NCBI RefSeq assembly: GCF_003990185.1 | Contig: NZ_RZHF01000004.1 | Span: 62,001-126,000 of the forward strand | DNA: 64,000 bases | Direction: 5' to 3' | Source of the DNA: Vreelandella nanhaiensis | GTDB taxonomy: Bacteria; Pseudomonadota; Gammaproteobacteria; Pseudomonadales; Halomonadaceae | Part shown: one piece after another, positions 1 to 8,192 of the stretch | Numbering within the stretch: position 1 is the first letter of the stretch | Layout: every line of letters begins with the position of its first letter | The notes under the pieces: generated by a model | What the model was told of the DNA's origin: nothing | Seen by the model: only the letters and a program-made list of their open reading frames with translations | Database searches by the model: none | Translations under genes and position numbers: made by a program

Positions 1-89
1 CGTTTTCGAGATTGAATTTCTCGCTTTGCCAGAGATGGATGATCTGGCTGTAGCATTGCCGATATCAGTTGGGTTCATGAATACCCTAC

Positions 90-719
90 CTAATGGTTAG
101 ACGCCATCAAGGTTCCCCCGGCGGCGATAAACAGGCCGCCGGTGGCACGATTGAAGCGCTTATAGCGGCGTGGGCTTTGAAACCAGCGGCTGATGCTGGA
201 GCCAAGGCCTGCGTAGGTCGACATTAGGGTGAAATCGATCACCACCCAGGTCACGGCTAGAATCACGAACTGAATCAGCTGCGGCTGGCTGACATCGATA
301 AAGTTGGGGAAAAGCGCGGCGAAGAACAGCAAATCCTTGGGGTTGCTGATGCCCACTATAAAGCCACGCCGGAAGAGGGTTTTCATTGGCACACGCTTAT
401 TGCCAATAGCTGAAGGGCTCTGAATATCGATCCCCGAGGAATCCCGCCAGGCCGCGATACCCAAGTAGATCAGATAAGCCCCACCGACCAGTTTCAGGAT
501 ATAAAAGGCACTTTACGAAGCGGCCAGAATGGCGCCCAACCCCAGTGAAGAAACCATCATCAGGACCAATGAAGACAAGGCGCCGCCCAACACGGTGGCA
601 GTCGTGTGCTTTCGCCCAAATTTAAGCCCATGGCTTGTACAAAGCAGTGCCACCGGCCCTGGAAAAATGATCAAGGCAAAGATAACGCCCACGTAAGTCA
701 GCCAAGTCAACGTATCCAC
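90..719 (-). pseudogene. LysE/RhtB-family amino-acid exporter, interrupted by a nonsense codon
   Basis: The gene would encode a LysE/RhtB exporter of about 209 residues, the usual length for these inner-membrane amino-acid efflux proteins. The N-terminal part starts at 719 and carries the family motif FPGPVALL. It runs to an in-frame TAA at 513-515. The same frame continues after the stop with SAFYILKLVGGAYLIYLGI, a typical LysE helix, and on to the natural stop at 90. Both halves lie in one frame (the offset is a multiple of 3), so the break is a point mutation and not an indel. In the family the residue after the AAS stretch is often Glu, so GAA to TAA is a likely change. A TTG at 464 could in principle restart translation, but the piece would lack the N-terminal helices. 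Another, intact LysE lies at 6694. A sequencing error is the main alternative. Confidence 0.85.
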
Positions 720-794
720 ACAAAGCTCCTTGCAGTTTTATTGTCACGTCATTAAGTAGGCTTTAAAGCAGTGGCCACTAAAATAGTAGCGCTC

Positions 795-820
795 AGTAGG
801 CCCGCTTAACCGAGCCTACT
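795..820 (-). terminator. possible hairpin terminator after the PQQ dehydrogenase gene
   Basis: A perfect 7-bp stem (AGTAGGC with GCCTACT) around a 12-nt loop lies just beyond the stop of the gene that ends at 838. On the minus strand it is followed by a weak T-rich stretch (CTATTTTAG). The loop is long and the T-tract imperfect, so this is only a candidate. Confidence 0.35.
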
Positions 821-837
821 AGGCATTCAACTGCGTC

Positions 838-2430
838 TTATTTCGCTGGCGTAATACGCAGTACGCGGCCGTTAGGGTTATCCGTAAGTAGGTAAATAGC
901 GCCTTCGGGACCAGTGCGTACATCGCGGATACGCTCATCTGGCCCGCCGAACAGGCCTTCTACATCGTCGGCTTGGGTTCCATCTTCGGAAAGTCTTACC
1001 CGGCGGACTTCTTTATTCACCAGCGCGCCCACCAGCAAGTCGCCTCGCCATTGCGGAAACAGCTCACCGGTATAAAGCGTCATCCCCGAAGGCGCAATCG
1101 AGGGTGTCCATTCCAGAAGCGGTGGCTCGGTACCAGGATATTCCTCAAAAGGCGTTACGCGGGCGCCGGTATAATCCAGCCCAGTAGTAGCGATCGGCCA
1201 GCCGTAATTAGCGCCTGCTTCGATAATGTTGATTTCATCACCGCCGCGTGGGCCATGCTCGTGAATGATCACGCGCTGATTCTCGGCATCCACTACCAGC
1301 CCTTGCACGTTGCGGTGGCCATAGCTGTAAATTTCCGGGCGAGACTCGTCCTTGCCCACGAACGGATTATCGTATGGCACGCTACCATCGCGGTTAAGGC
1401 GCACCAGCGTGCCTATATGGCTACCTAGATTTTGTGCTTCTTCGCGGTAGTCAAAGCCGTCGCCCAGGGTGAGTATCAAGGTGTCATCCGCCAGCCAAGC
1501 CAAGCGCCCGCCATAGTGGGCATCGCCCCGTTTAGCGGGCTGTACACGAAATATTTCCGTGACCTTTTCCAGGCTATTTTCCGTTAATACTGCACGGGCC
1601 AGGCACGTATGGTTAGCCTCCCAGTTACCGCAGGCGTAGCTTAAAAACAGCTGCTGGTCGTTTTCAAACTGCGGGGAGAGCAGCACGTCAAATAGCCCCG
1701 ACTGGCCCGATGCGTAAACCTCGGGTACGCCACTGATGGATTCAATAAGCGTTTCGCCCTCGGGGCTTAATAAGCGCAGGCGCCCTGGGCGCTCGGTAAC
1801 CAGCATGCGTCCATCTGGTAGAAAGGCGAGCGACCAAGGGTGCTCCAACCCTTCGGCTATAGTGGTGAGCTGATACACCGGAAGTTCTTGGGCCTGTACC
1901 GGCGGCACATCCCAGGCCAAGCTGCTAAGCCCGAACATCAATGCCAGGCCTGCCACACTAGAGTGGCGTACATGTCTTATTGAGCGGACTCTTAACCAGG
2001 CGAATAGCCCACCGGCCAGCACCGCGCTTATCAGCATTAAGCCCCAGCCCAGGGTTTCACGGGTAGCGGCAATCAGCGTCGGCATGGGGGCGAAGGCATC
2101 GACCATTTTGAAGGTAACCGTCAGCGCCAATACCGCCCCCACAATACTCAGTAGCGCCTGAAAGCGATCGCCAAGACGACGAGCAATAAACACCGCAAGC
2201 AATTGCGAGAGCAAAAAGCCTACCGAGAACAACACGCCATAAATAGGCGCGAACGTGAGCAGGTCTTGCAGTGTTGTTGTCAGCCAAAGGCTTAGAGGTA
2301 TTTCCACCCCCATATCCTTTAACGCGACTAAGTTAATCTGCGTTTGGATAACGCTTCCTGACACGATACCAACGAGTAATGCGATGAGGAAACTGATTAT
2401 TGTCGATATCCATCCAGGTTTATCGGTCAT
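838..2430 (-). CDS. membrane-anchored PQQ-dependent sugar dehydrogenase (GSDH/YliI family)
   Basis: Probable PQQ-dependent aldose dehydrogenase of 530 residues in two parts. Residues 1-175 hold about five hydrophobic segments (near 10-28, 58-83, 92-110, 128-146 and 158-172). They are followed by a signal-like end (PPVQAQ, about 177-181). From about residue 187 the protein is a six-bladed beta-propeller of the glucose/sorbosone dehydrogenase family, with EGLEHPWSLAFLPDG, the central HGPRGGDEINII and ANYGWP motifs, and YGHRNVQG. Soluble members of the family oxidise aldoses in the periplasm. Here the propeller would be tethered to the outer face of the inner membrane, perhaps passing electrons directly to the respiratory chain (inference). 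Divergent from the glycerophosphodiesterase at 2526. The substrate cannot be told from the sequence. Confidence 0.85.
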   Translation of the reverse strand: MTDKPGWISTIISFLIALLVGIVSGSVIQTQINLVALKDMGVEIPLSLWLTTTLQDLLTFAPIYGVLFSVGFLLSQLLAVFIARRLGDRFQALLSIVGAVLALTVTFKMVDAFAPMPTLIAATRETLGWGLMLISAVLAGGLFAWLRVRSIRHVRHSSVAGLALMFGLSSLAWDVPPVQAQELPVYQLTTIAEGLEHPWSLAFLPDGRMLVTERPGRLRLLSPEGETLIESISGVPEVYASGQSGLFDVLLSPQFENDQQLFLSYACGNWEANHTCLARAVLTENSLEKVTEIFRVQPAKRGDAHYGGRLAWLADDTLILTLGDGFDYREEAQNLGSHIGTLVRLNRDGSVPYDNPFVGKDESRPEIYSYGHRNVQGLVVDAENQRVIIHEHGPRGGDEINIIEAGANYGWPIATTGLDYTGARVTPFEEYPGTEPPLLEWTPSIAPSGMTLYTGELFPQWRGDLLVGALVNKEVRRVRLSEDGTQADDVEGLFGGPDERIRDVRTGPEGAIYLLTDNPNGRVLRITPAK

Positions 2431-2525
2431 CGTCGCGTCTCATTTTAAAGGGTTAATAGACCTAAGCTTGGATTCGTGAAAAAACCCAGTAGGTCATTGA
2501 TCGCACACTCAATAAAGGAACTCTC

Positions 2526-3461
2526 ATGCAACGATATCCATTGTTTGTCGCTGTGTCGCTAGGTCTTTTCGCTGGCGTTACCGTATCTACTACGTCAGCA
2601 GAAACATCACCGCTGGAGCAACAGCTAAAGGATCTAGAGTCGTTTCAAGTGATTGCGCACCGCGGCGCGAGCGGCCATGCCCCGGAAAGCAGCATGGCGG
2701 CGCTGGAGTTAGCTTATGAATGGGAAGCGGACTATCTGGAGCTGGATATCCAACTGACCTCCGACGGCGAGCTGGTGGCCTTTCACGACGATACCCTTGA
2801 GCGCACCAGCAACGGCGAAGGCCGCATTAACGACTATACGCTTGCCGAGCTAAAAGACCTGGATACGGGGTCGTGGTTTAACGACGCCTACCCTGACTTG
2901 GCGGATGACGCTTTCATCGGCACCGAGATACTAACGCTTGAAGAGGTCTTCAACCGCTTCGGTCAGGATGCCCGCTACTACCTGGAAACCAAGTCACCCC
3001 AGTTGAATCCAGGCGTTGAAGCGGCGCTTGTTAAACTCCTGGAAGCCTACGACATGATTAATACCGGGCGCGTGCTGATCCAGTCTTTCGATCAGCAGAG
3101 CCTTTTGAAGATTCACGCGCTGAATGCGGATATTCCGCTGATTCAGCTGGTGTGGTACTCGCCAGACGAAAAGAACGAGGCGCGCCTGACCGAGTGGACC
3201 GGCGTAACGCCGGGGCCTGAGGAGATCACCAATGAGGATTTCCTGGCGGTGGCCGAGTATGCGGTTGGCCTGGGCACCAACTATCTCTATGACGGCGAAG
3301 AAGTTATCAATGAAAGCTTCGTTCGTCAGGCCCAGGAAAACGGCCTAGCGGTGCACATCTACACGGTGAACGGTACTGATGAGATGCAGCAGCTAATCGA
3401 TTGGGGCGTGAATGGCTTGTTTACTGACTACCCGGACCGCCTGAGCGAGCTTGTTGAATAA
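2526..3461 (+). CDS. periplasmic glycerophosphodiester phosphodiesterase
   Basis: Hydrolyses glycerophosphodiesters released from phospholipids to glycerol-3-phosphate and an alcohol. The 311-residue protein starts with a Sec signal peptide (about residues 1-25, cleavage near TSAET). It then shows the GDPD signature: HRGASGHAPES with catalytic His45 and Arg46, YLELDIQLT with metal ligands Glu72 and Asp74, and FHDDTLERTSNG with His87. The C-terminal GVNGLFTDYPDRL is the conserved end of the TIM barrel. A clear ribosome-binding site (AAAGGAAC) precedes the ATG. It resembles the extracytoplasmic GlpQ type rather than cytoplasmic UgpQ. It ends 18 bp from the convergent aldolase gene, and no glp or ugp transport genes are adjacent. 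Confidence 0.9.
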   Translation: MQRYPLFVAVSLGLFAGVTVSTTSAETSPLEQQLKDLESFQVIAHRGASGHAPESSMAALELAYEWEADYLELDIQLTSDGELVAFHDDTLERTSNGEGRINDYTLAELKDLDTGSWFNDAYPDLADDAFIGTEILTLEEVFNRFGQDARYYLETKSPQLNPGVEAALVKLLEAYDMINTGRVLIQSFDQQSLLKIHALNADIPLIQLVWYSPDEKNEARLTEWTGVTPGPEEITNEDFLAVAEYAVGLGTNYLYDGEEVINESFVRQAQENGLAVHIYTVNGTDEMQQLIDWGVNGLFTDYPDRLSELVE

Positions 3462-3479
3462 CGCGCTTAATAGAAGCCT

Positions 3480-4373
3480 CTAAACCAGCTTAAGCTGCTC
3501 GATTACCTGCTCTACCCTTTTGCGCACGTCGCCCTGCAGGGTTTTCAGTGGTAGCAGCAAGTTGGGGCTACTTACGTTACCCAGTATTTCAGCCATAGTC
3601 GCGATGACGCGCAGGCTCCCGCCGTATTCGCGGTAAAGCACCCATAGCGGCTCCAGTTCGCTCGACAGCCGCTGAGCCGTTTGGTTATCGCCCGCCTGGG
3701 CGGCACGCGTAATCGCCAGCGCCTTTTCCGGAAATAGCCCGCCCAGCACGGAATACCAGCTATCGCACCCCGCGATCAGACCGGTGGCAGCGACGACATC
3801 GCCGCTAATACCTAAAGTGACATCCTCTGGAACCAAGGCACGCAACCGCTTAACCCTTTCGCGGGCGGCGTTGAGATCCGTGCTGACCGGTGGAATCTTG
3901 ATCGACCGCACCTGAGGTAACTGAGCAATGCGGCCATGCAGCTCGTCGCTGAATTCAAAGTGAGTCGTACCCGGATTATCGTAAACACACAGCGGCACAC
4001 TTAACGAACAGCAAACCGCTTCATAGTGGCTAAACACTTCATCATCGGTCAGCTTCTGATAGGAAACCGGCGCTAGCAACACGCCGCTGGCGCCTGCTTT
4101 CTGGGCGTCTTCTGCCAGCGCCAGCACATCCCGCGTGCGTAATGCGCCAATCCCGATAATCACCGGTACATCGCCTGCGCTGTCTACCGCCAGTTGGGTA
4201 ACGCGGGCCCGCTCCTCTCGGCTGAGATAAGCATAGCTACCAGTTGAGCCCAGCACGCCGATAGAGTCCACCTGCGCCTTGGCCAAGCGCTCCACTAAGC
4301 CGGAAAACTCGCCCTCACGAATCCCCTGCTCGTTCATGGGCGTTAATGGAAATGCACTTAGGCCGGTAAACAT
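3480..4373 (-). CDS. DapA/NanA-family class I aldolase (dihydrodipicolinate synthase family), not DapA itself
   Basis: A 297-residue TIM-barrel lyase of the DHDPS/N-acetylneuraminate lyase family. The Schiff-base lysine is in RSIKIPP (Lys159) and the catalytic tyrosine in YDNPGTT (Tyr131). The segment that is GTTGES in true DapA reads GSTGSY. The arginine that binds the carboxylate of aspartate semialdehyde (YNVPSRT in E. coli) is replaced by threonine. The enzyme therefore probably condenses or cleaves pyruvate with another aldehyde and does not make lysine precursors (inference). No catabolic partners lie next to it, so the substrate is open. The 138-bp region upstream before the terminator at 4514 shows no gene. 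Confidence 0.85.
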   Translation of the reverse strand: MFTGLSAFPLTPMNEQGIREGEFSGLVERLAKAQVDSIGVLGSTGSYAYLSREERARVTQLAVDSAGDVPVIIGIGALRTRDVLALAEDAQKAGASGVLLAPVSYQKLTDDEVFSHYEAVCCSLSVPLCVYDNPGTTHFEFSDELHGRIAQLPQVRSIKIPPVSTDLNAARERVKRLRALVPEDVTLGISGDVVAATGLIAGCDSWYSVLGGLFPEKALAITRAAQAGDNQTAQRLSSELEPLWVLYREYGGSLRVIATMAEILGNVSSPNLLLPLKTLQGDVRKRVEQVIEQLKLV

Positions 4374-4513
4374 GGGCAGCGATCCTTATAACGAAGGCTC
4401 AGTAGATAACCGTCATGATAAACATGTAGGCAATCTACAGACGAAATAAGTCTGAAATTAACAGACAACATGGCACGGGAATAGCTGGACGAGAATCGTC
4501 AGTCGGGAGGATT

Positions 4514-4555
4514 GAAAAAAGACCGGCCCAGCGTTATGCGTGCCCGCTGGGCCGG
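4514..4555 (-). terminator. rho-independent terminator of the SDR gene
   Basis: A perfect 11-bp stem (CCGGCCCAGCG with CGCTGGGCCGG, 4523-4533 and 4545-4555) around an 11-nt loop is followed on the minus strand by a run of six T (the A-run at 4515-4520). It lies 17 bp beyond the stop codon of the SDR gene. Confidence 0.9.
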
Positions 4556-4571
4556 AAGTATTTATATGAGT

Positions 4572-5618
4572 TTAAGGATGACCACTGCCACCGGCCGCGC
4601 CATACACATTGCCCGTGGTAAAGCTGGACTCCTGCGAAGCGAGCAATACATACACACCCGAAAGCTCTACTGGCTGACCGGGACGGCCAAGGGGCGTACT
4701 TTCACCGAAGCTCTGTACAGTCTCTTGTGGTTGGCCGCCGCTGGGTTGAAGCGGTGTCCAGAACGGACCCGGGGCTACGGCATTGACCCGAATCCCCTGC
4801 TCACCCAACTGCTTGGCAAGCGCTTTGGTAAACGCGATGATCGCCGCCTTGGTCATGGAGTAGTCGAGCAGGATCTTAGGCGGATCGTAGGCCACAACCG
4901 ACGATGTATTGATAATCGATGCACCCGCCTCCAGATGCGGCATGGCCGCCTGAGTAATCCAGTACATGGCGTACAGGTTGGTTTTCATGGTGGCGTCAAA
5001 ATCGTCGTGGCTCAGGTCGGTAATCGACGGTTTCCACTGCTGGCGTGCAGCGTTGTTGACCAAGATATCCAGCCCGCCTAGCTGCTGTACTGCTGTTTCG
5101 ACCAGTTCACTGCAGAAGGCCTCGTCACGGATATCACCAGGAATCGCCACGGCGGTACGCCCTTCAGCTTCGATCAGCTCGATTACTTCCCGTGCATCGG
5201 ACTCCTCTTCCGGCAAGTAGTTAATCGCGACATCAGCACCTTCGCGGGCATAAGCGATGGCGGCTGCCCGGCCAATGCCTGAATCACCGCCAGTAATCAG
5301 GGCTTTACGACCTTCCAAACGGCCGCTACCACGATAGCTCTCTTCACCGTGGTCAGGCCGTGGGTCCATTTCACTGGCAAGCCCAGGCCACTCCTGAGGC
5401 TGTTCAGGAAAGGGTGGTACGGGGTATTGGCTAGTCGGATCCTGTTTTTGCAGCATGGAACCTCCTGCAGAGCTTGCGCCAGCCGAGCCAGTACTGGCGG
5501 CAGGCTTGGAAGTGGATGATTGAGCGAATGCGGGTGCGGCAATAGCCGCGGCCATACCAGTTGCTAACCCACCGACTACTTGGCGGCGTGAAGGGTCGAA
5601 CGAGTTAATCGGTTTCAC
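4572..5618 (-). CDS. Tat-exported SDR oxidoreductase, YghA-like
   Basis: NAD(P)-dependent short-chain dehydrogenase close to E. coli YghA, an NADP-dependent aldehyde reductase. It has the cofactor motif TGGDSGIGRAAAIAYAREG, the NNAA motif, and the catalytic YSMTKAA. The start is taken as the GTG at 5616-5618, because a strong Shine-Dalgarno (AGGGAGG, 5624-5630) sits 5 nt upstream. The longer frame to 5654 (TTG start) has no such signal. From the GTG the protein (348 residues) begins with a twin-arginine signal (DPSRRQVVGG, a hydrophobic stretch, then APAFAQS). E. coli YghA has no such signal. A Ser/Ala/Gly-rich linker separates the signal from a YghA-like region beginning DPTSQYPVPPFP. Export of a folded NADP enzyme would fit the Tat route, but its periplasmic role is unknown. 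Confidence 0.85.
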   Translation of the reverse strand: MKPINSFDPSRRQVVGGLATGMAAAIAAPAFAQSSTSKPAASTGSAGASSAGGSMLQKQDPTSQYPVPPFPEQPQEWPGLASEMDPRPDHGEESYRGSGRLEGRKALITGGDSGIGRAAAIAYAREGADVAINYLPEEESDAREVIELIEAEGRTAVAIPGDIRDEAFCSELVETAVQQLGGLDILVNNAARQQWKPSITDLSHDDFDATMKTNLYAMYWITQAAMPHLEAGASIINTSSVVAYDPPKILLDYSMTKAAIIAFTKALAKQLGEQGIRVNAVAPGPFWTPLQPSGGQPQETVQSFGESTPLGRPGQPVELSGVYVLLASQESSFTTGNVYGAAGGSGHP

Positions 5619-5845
5619 TATAACCTCCCTGTCTTTAGCCATACTGGGATTCAATGTTTACCGACCTAGCGTAGCAGCCACCGCTCAGGGCGGCGCAAAG
5701 GCTTTATTGACTTTAGTATTGGTTAAGAAGATTACAAACCTTTCAAAATGGGTAGCAGATGCTTATAAAGCGCAATTTTGTACAAGCTGCGGCAAGGCAC
5801 GGGCGTTAAACTAGCGTTATGAAATTTCGATAAGGGGGCTTCGCA

Positions 5846-6679
5846 ATGGGACAATCGGCAAGCCACTTTCAGTTCACTAAAAGCAAGTACATACCCACAC
5901 TGAAAGTGTTACAGGCAGCGATGTTCGATTTTCGCTATGACCCTCACGCGCACGAAGAGTACGCCTTTGGGGTGACGCTTTCGGGCCGCCAGGACTTTTT
6001 CAGCGGTGGGCAATATCACCGCAGCCCGCCGGGTAATGTGATTATCTTCAACCCGGATGATGTTCATGACGGCCAGCCAGGTGGCGACCATACGCTCGAC
6101 TACGTCATGCTGTATATTCATCCCGACCAAGTGAAGCCCTTATTTGACAGCGCCTTGGGCCAGGAAAAAACCGTTTCTTTTCGATACGACAGTACGCTGG
6201 TGCAAGACATGGCGCTCCGCGAGCGGATAACGAACGTTGCCCGGCTTATTACCACATCAACCGGTAGCCAGATTGATCAGGAAAATGCGCTCTATCAAGT
6301 CATTGAGCGGATCACCCAGCTAGGAGGCACCTACCAGCCGGGGTATATCTCTACCCGGCCCGACGCACTACTCGGCTTGGCCAAGGAGTATATTCACGCA
6401 CATCTGGATACCGATCTATCGCTTGAAGGGATTAGCCAGGCGGCGCATCTTTCGAAGTTTCATTTCCTGCGGCTGTTTCGTCAGCAGTTAGGGATTACGC
6501 CTTACCAATACGTGATCAATTGCCGGGTTAATGCGGCATGCAGCGCGCTTGAGCAAGGCGCCTCGCTTAGCGAGGTGACGTTTCGCTACGGCTTTACCGA
6601 CCTTAGCCATTTTAACCGACGCTTCAAGCGCATATACGGCGTAACGCCCTACCAATATCAGCGCCATCTTATCTGCTGA
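5846..6679 (+). CDS. AraC-family transcriptional regulator with N-terminal cupin domain
   Basis: Probable ligand-responsive activator of 277 residues. The N-terminal half is a cupin-type sensor domain (HAHEEYAFGVT, then RSPPGNVIIFNPDDVHDG). The C-terminal 100 residues hold the two AraC helix-turn-helix motifs, LSLEGISQAAHLSKFHFLRLF and the highly conserved LSEVTFRYGFTDLSHFNRRFK ending in GVTPYQYQ. A GGGGG-rich ribosome-binding site precedes the ATG. The LysE exporter follows after 14 bp on the same strand. AraC regulators of this shape commonly control the adjacent LysE gene, so it probably senses an amino acid or analogue and switches on export (inference). Confidence 0.9.
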   Translation: MGQSASHFQFTKSKYIPTLKVLQAAMFDFRYDPHAHEEYAFGVTLSGRQDFFSGGQYHRSPPGNVIIFNPDDVHDGQPGGDHTLDYVMLYIHPDQVKPLFDSALGQEKTVSFRYDSTLVQDMALRERITNVARLITTSTGSQIDQENALYQVIERITQLGGTYQPGYISTRPDALLGLAKEYIHAHLDTDLSLEGISQAAHLSKFHFLRLFRQQLGITPYQYVINCRVNAACSALEQGASLSEVTFRYGFTDLSHFNRRFKRIYGVTPYQYQRHLIC

Positions 6680-6693
6680 ACAGAGAGACCTTT

Positions 6694-7299
6694 ATGCTAG
6701 CCATTATTGCTTACGCCTTGGGCGTAATGTATTCGCCTGGGCCAGTGAATTTTCTAGGCTTGAATGCCGGTATGAACGGGCAGACGAGGACATCACTGGG
6801 ATACTGCCTGGGAGTGGGCACGGCGATGCTGCTGCTATTTTTACTCTTCGGCTGGGCCGGTGCTACCTGGGTTAACGGCCATCTATTGATAGCGGTGAGC
6901 GTTGCAGGCTGTACCTATATTATTTATCTGGCAGTACACATCGCTAAAGCACGCGTGGATCTCGAATCAATTGCCCAGCCGCCGCTGACGCTACGCTATC
7001 GTGATGGATTAGTTCTACAGCTTCTGAACCCTAAAGGCATCGTGGCGACCCTACCCATTGCCACCCTGCAGTTTCCCGCCGCCGGCATTCAAGGGGCTAG
7101 CTTAGTGGTTTGGTCGCTGGGATTAGCCCTTCTGGCCGCAGGCGCCCCGGGTAGCTACATCTGGGCTGGCAGTTTAGTTGGCAGTCGGATTAGGAACCCT
7201 GCCTTTTTCAAACGCTTTAATCAGCTGATGGCTTTGCTGCTGGTGGGCGTTGCTTTCTCTATTGGTTATGAGCATGTATGGGTGCCTTTAACGGCTTAA
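6694..7299 (+). CDS. LysE/RhtB-family amino-acid exporter
   Basis: Inner-membrane exporter of amino acids or related compounds, 201 residues and about six hydrophobic helices. The family motif appears as YSPGPVNFLGLNAGMNGQ at the N-terminus, and the mid-protein LQLLNPKGIVATLP loop matches the usual LNPK..L signature. It is the second gene of a probable two-gene operon with the AraC regulator. It is intact, unlike the LysE gene at the left edge of the window. The substrate is unknown. Confidence 0.88.
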   Translation: MLAIIAYALGVMYSPGPVNFLGLNAGMNGQTRTSLGYCLGVGTAMLLLFLLFGWAGATWVNGHLLIAVSVAGCTYIIYLAVHIAKARVDLESIAQPPLTLRYRDGLVLQLLNPKGIVATLPIATLQFPAAGIQGASLVVWSLGLALLAAGAPGSYIWAGSLVGSRIRNPAFFKRFNQLMALLLVGVAFSIGYEHVWVPLTA

Positions 7300-7308
7300 T
7301 ACATGAGT

Positions 7309-7328
7309 TCCCAGCGACAGAGCTGGGA
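7309..7328 (+). other. small stem-loop downstream of the LysE exporter
   Basis: A 7-bp perfect stem TCCCAGC/GCTGGGA with a 6-nt loop lies 10 bp after the stop of the exporter gene. No T-run follows, so it may be a processing or rho-dependent end, not an intrinsic terminator. Confidence 0.35.
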
Positions 7329-7481
7329 CACTCCCTCAACAATGGCGGCAGTTACCATGTAAGCCGCTTAAAGAGTGCTTTTTTGTACCTGCAGTTTTCA
7401 AAGGGCTGTTCTACCCTATAAATAGAAAGAGCCAATTTGGCTTTTTCAAAGCAAATACTAGGCAAGTATAGGAGCAAAGCT

Positions 7482-7796
7482 ATGAACCATGGATCGGATG
7501 AACAACGCAACAAGGGTGAGGAAGCTCAAAAAGCCAAGCAGGTGGTTGATAAAGACACCCCTCATGATGGCGGTCATGCCGCACAAGAAGCGTCACACAA
7601 TGAAAAGCCGCGCCCTTATCGCCCAGACGCAAACGTTGATAATCAGAAAAGCGAAGAATCCCGTTCAGAGCCTGGCCACAATACCTCTGGCAAGACCGCG
7701 CCATTTTCAGGCGCTCAAGTGGTCAAGGAAAAGCGTGCTCATAAAGACAATATTGATAAGAAATCTGATGAAGCCGACCCTCAAGGGAGCGAGTAA
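7482..7796 (+). CDS. small, highly hydrophilic, probably disordered protein
   Basis: A 104-residue protein of unknown function. The start at 7482 is chosen because AGGAG lies 7 nt upstream (7470-7474), while the longer frame from TTG 7437 has no binding site. The sequence is very rich in K, E, D, H, N, Q and G and has no hydrophobic core, so it should be intrinsically disordered, like hydrophilin- or LEA-type stress proteins (inference; no family recognised). It stands alone between the LysE exporter and a strong terminator, so it probably has its own promoter in the 180 bp upstream. Confidence 0.65.
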   Translation: MNHGSDEQRNKGEEAQKAKQVVDKDTPHDGGHAAQEASHNEKPRPYRPDANVDNQKSEESRSEPGHNTSGKTAPFSGAQVVKEKRAHKDNIDKKSDEADPQGSE

Positions 7797-7844
7797 CTTA
7801 CACCCGCCAACCCTTACGCTTTTCCATACCTAGCATGGACTCAA

Positions 7845-7878
7845 TTAAAGGCCGCCTTTACAGGCGGCCTTTAATTTT
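7845..7878 (+). terminator. strong rho-independent terminator (possibly bidirectional)
   Basis: A perfect 12-bp stem TTAAAGGCCGCC/GGCGGCCTTTAA (7845-7856, 7863-7874) with a 6-nt loop is followed by TTTT. It closes the small hydrophilic-protein gene. The A/T-rich foot on both sides would also work on the other strand. Confidence 0.9.
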
Positions 7879-7944
7879 CTAACGCCATGATTTTAAACAT
7901 CTTGAGATGGTGCCGACATCAGGAGCTGAACCTGGGAGCACCCA

Positions 7945-7978
7945 TGCCTGTGCCCGTGCCCGTGCCCGTGCCCGTGCC
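7945..7978. repeat. hexanucleotide tandem repeat (TGCCCG)n
   Basis: About 5.7 copies of a 6-bp unit: TGCCTG, then four exact TGCCCG, then TGCC. It lies in a 310-bp stretch (7880-8192) with no convincing gene between the terminator and dusA. On the minus strand one frame reads the array as alternating His-Gly inside a 78-codon open frame (7893-8129), but that frame has no ribosome-binding site. Copy number is likely variable between strains. Confidence 0.85.
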
Positions 7979-8192
7979 TAGGTAGTGGACGCCTTGCTTT
8001 GTACTGAATACCCTTTCTTGCGTACAATTGCCCGCCAACGAATTCCCCGCTTTTGATATGTCGCCATGGTGTACCACCCTCTTTTAGATAATCGCCTGAT
8101 TCTGTTCTCAAGGTGCGAATCTGATACATCGAGCATGGTGATAGACAGTATCAAAGGGTATTGAATATGCGTATTTATACCGCATCAAAAAG

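Noticed and set aside
1..100. Open frame on the plus strand from the left edge to a stop at 98-100, and a minus frame open to the edge
   Set aside because: Only about 30 codons are visible, neither product is recognisable, and the plus frame overlaps the LysE remnant. A real gene cannot be told from chance.
4512..5081. 189-codon plus-strand frame opposite the SDR gene
   Set aside because: It is antisense to a clear SDR and begins inside that gene's terminator; the product is basic and unrecognisable.
7893..8129. 78-codon minus-strand frame encoding a His-Gly repeat
   Set aside because: No ribosome-binding site and no family. The repeat is explained by the hexamer array, so it is listed as a repeat and not as a gene.
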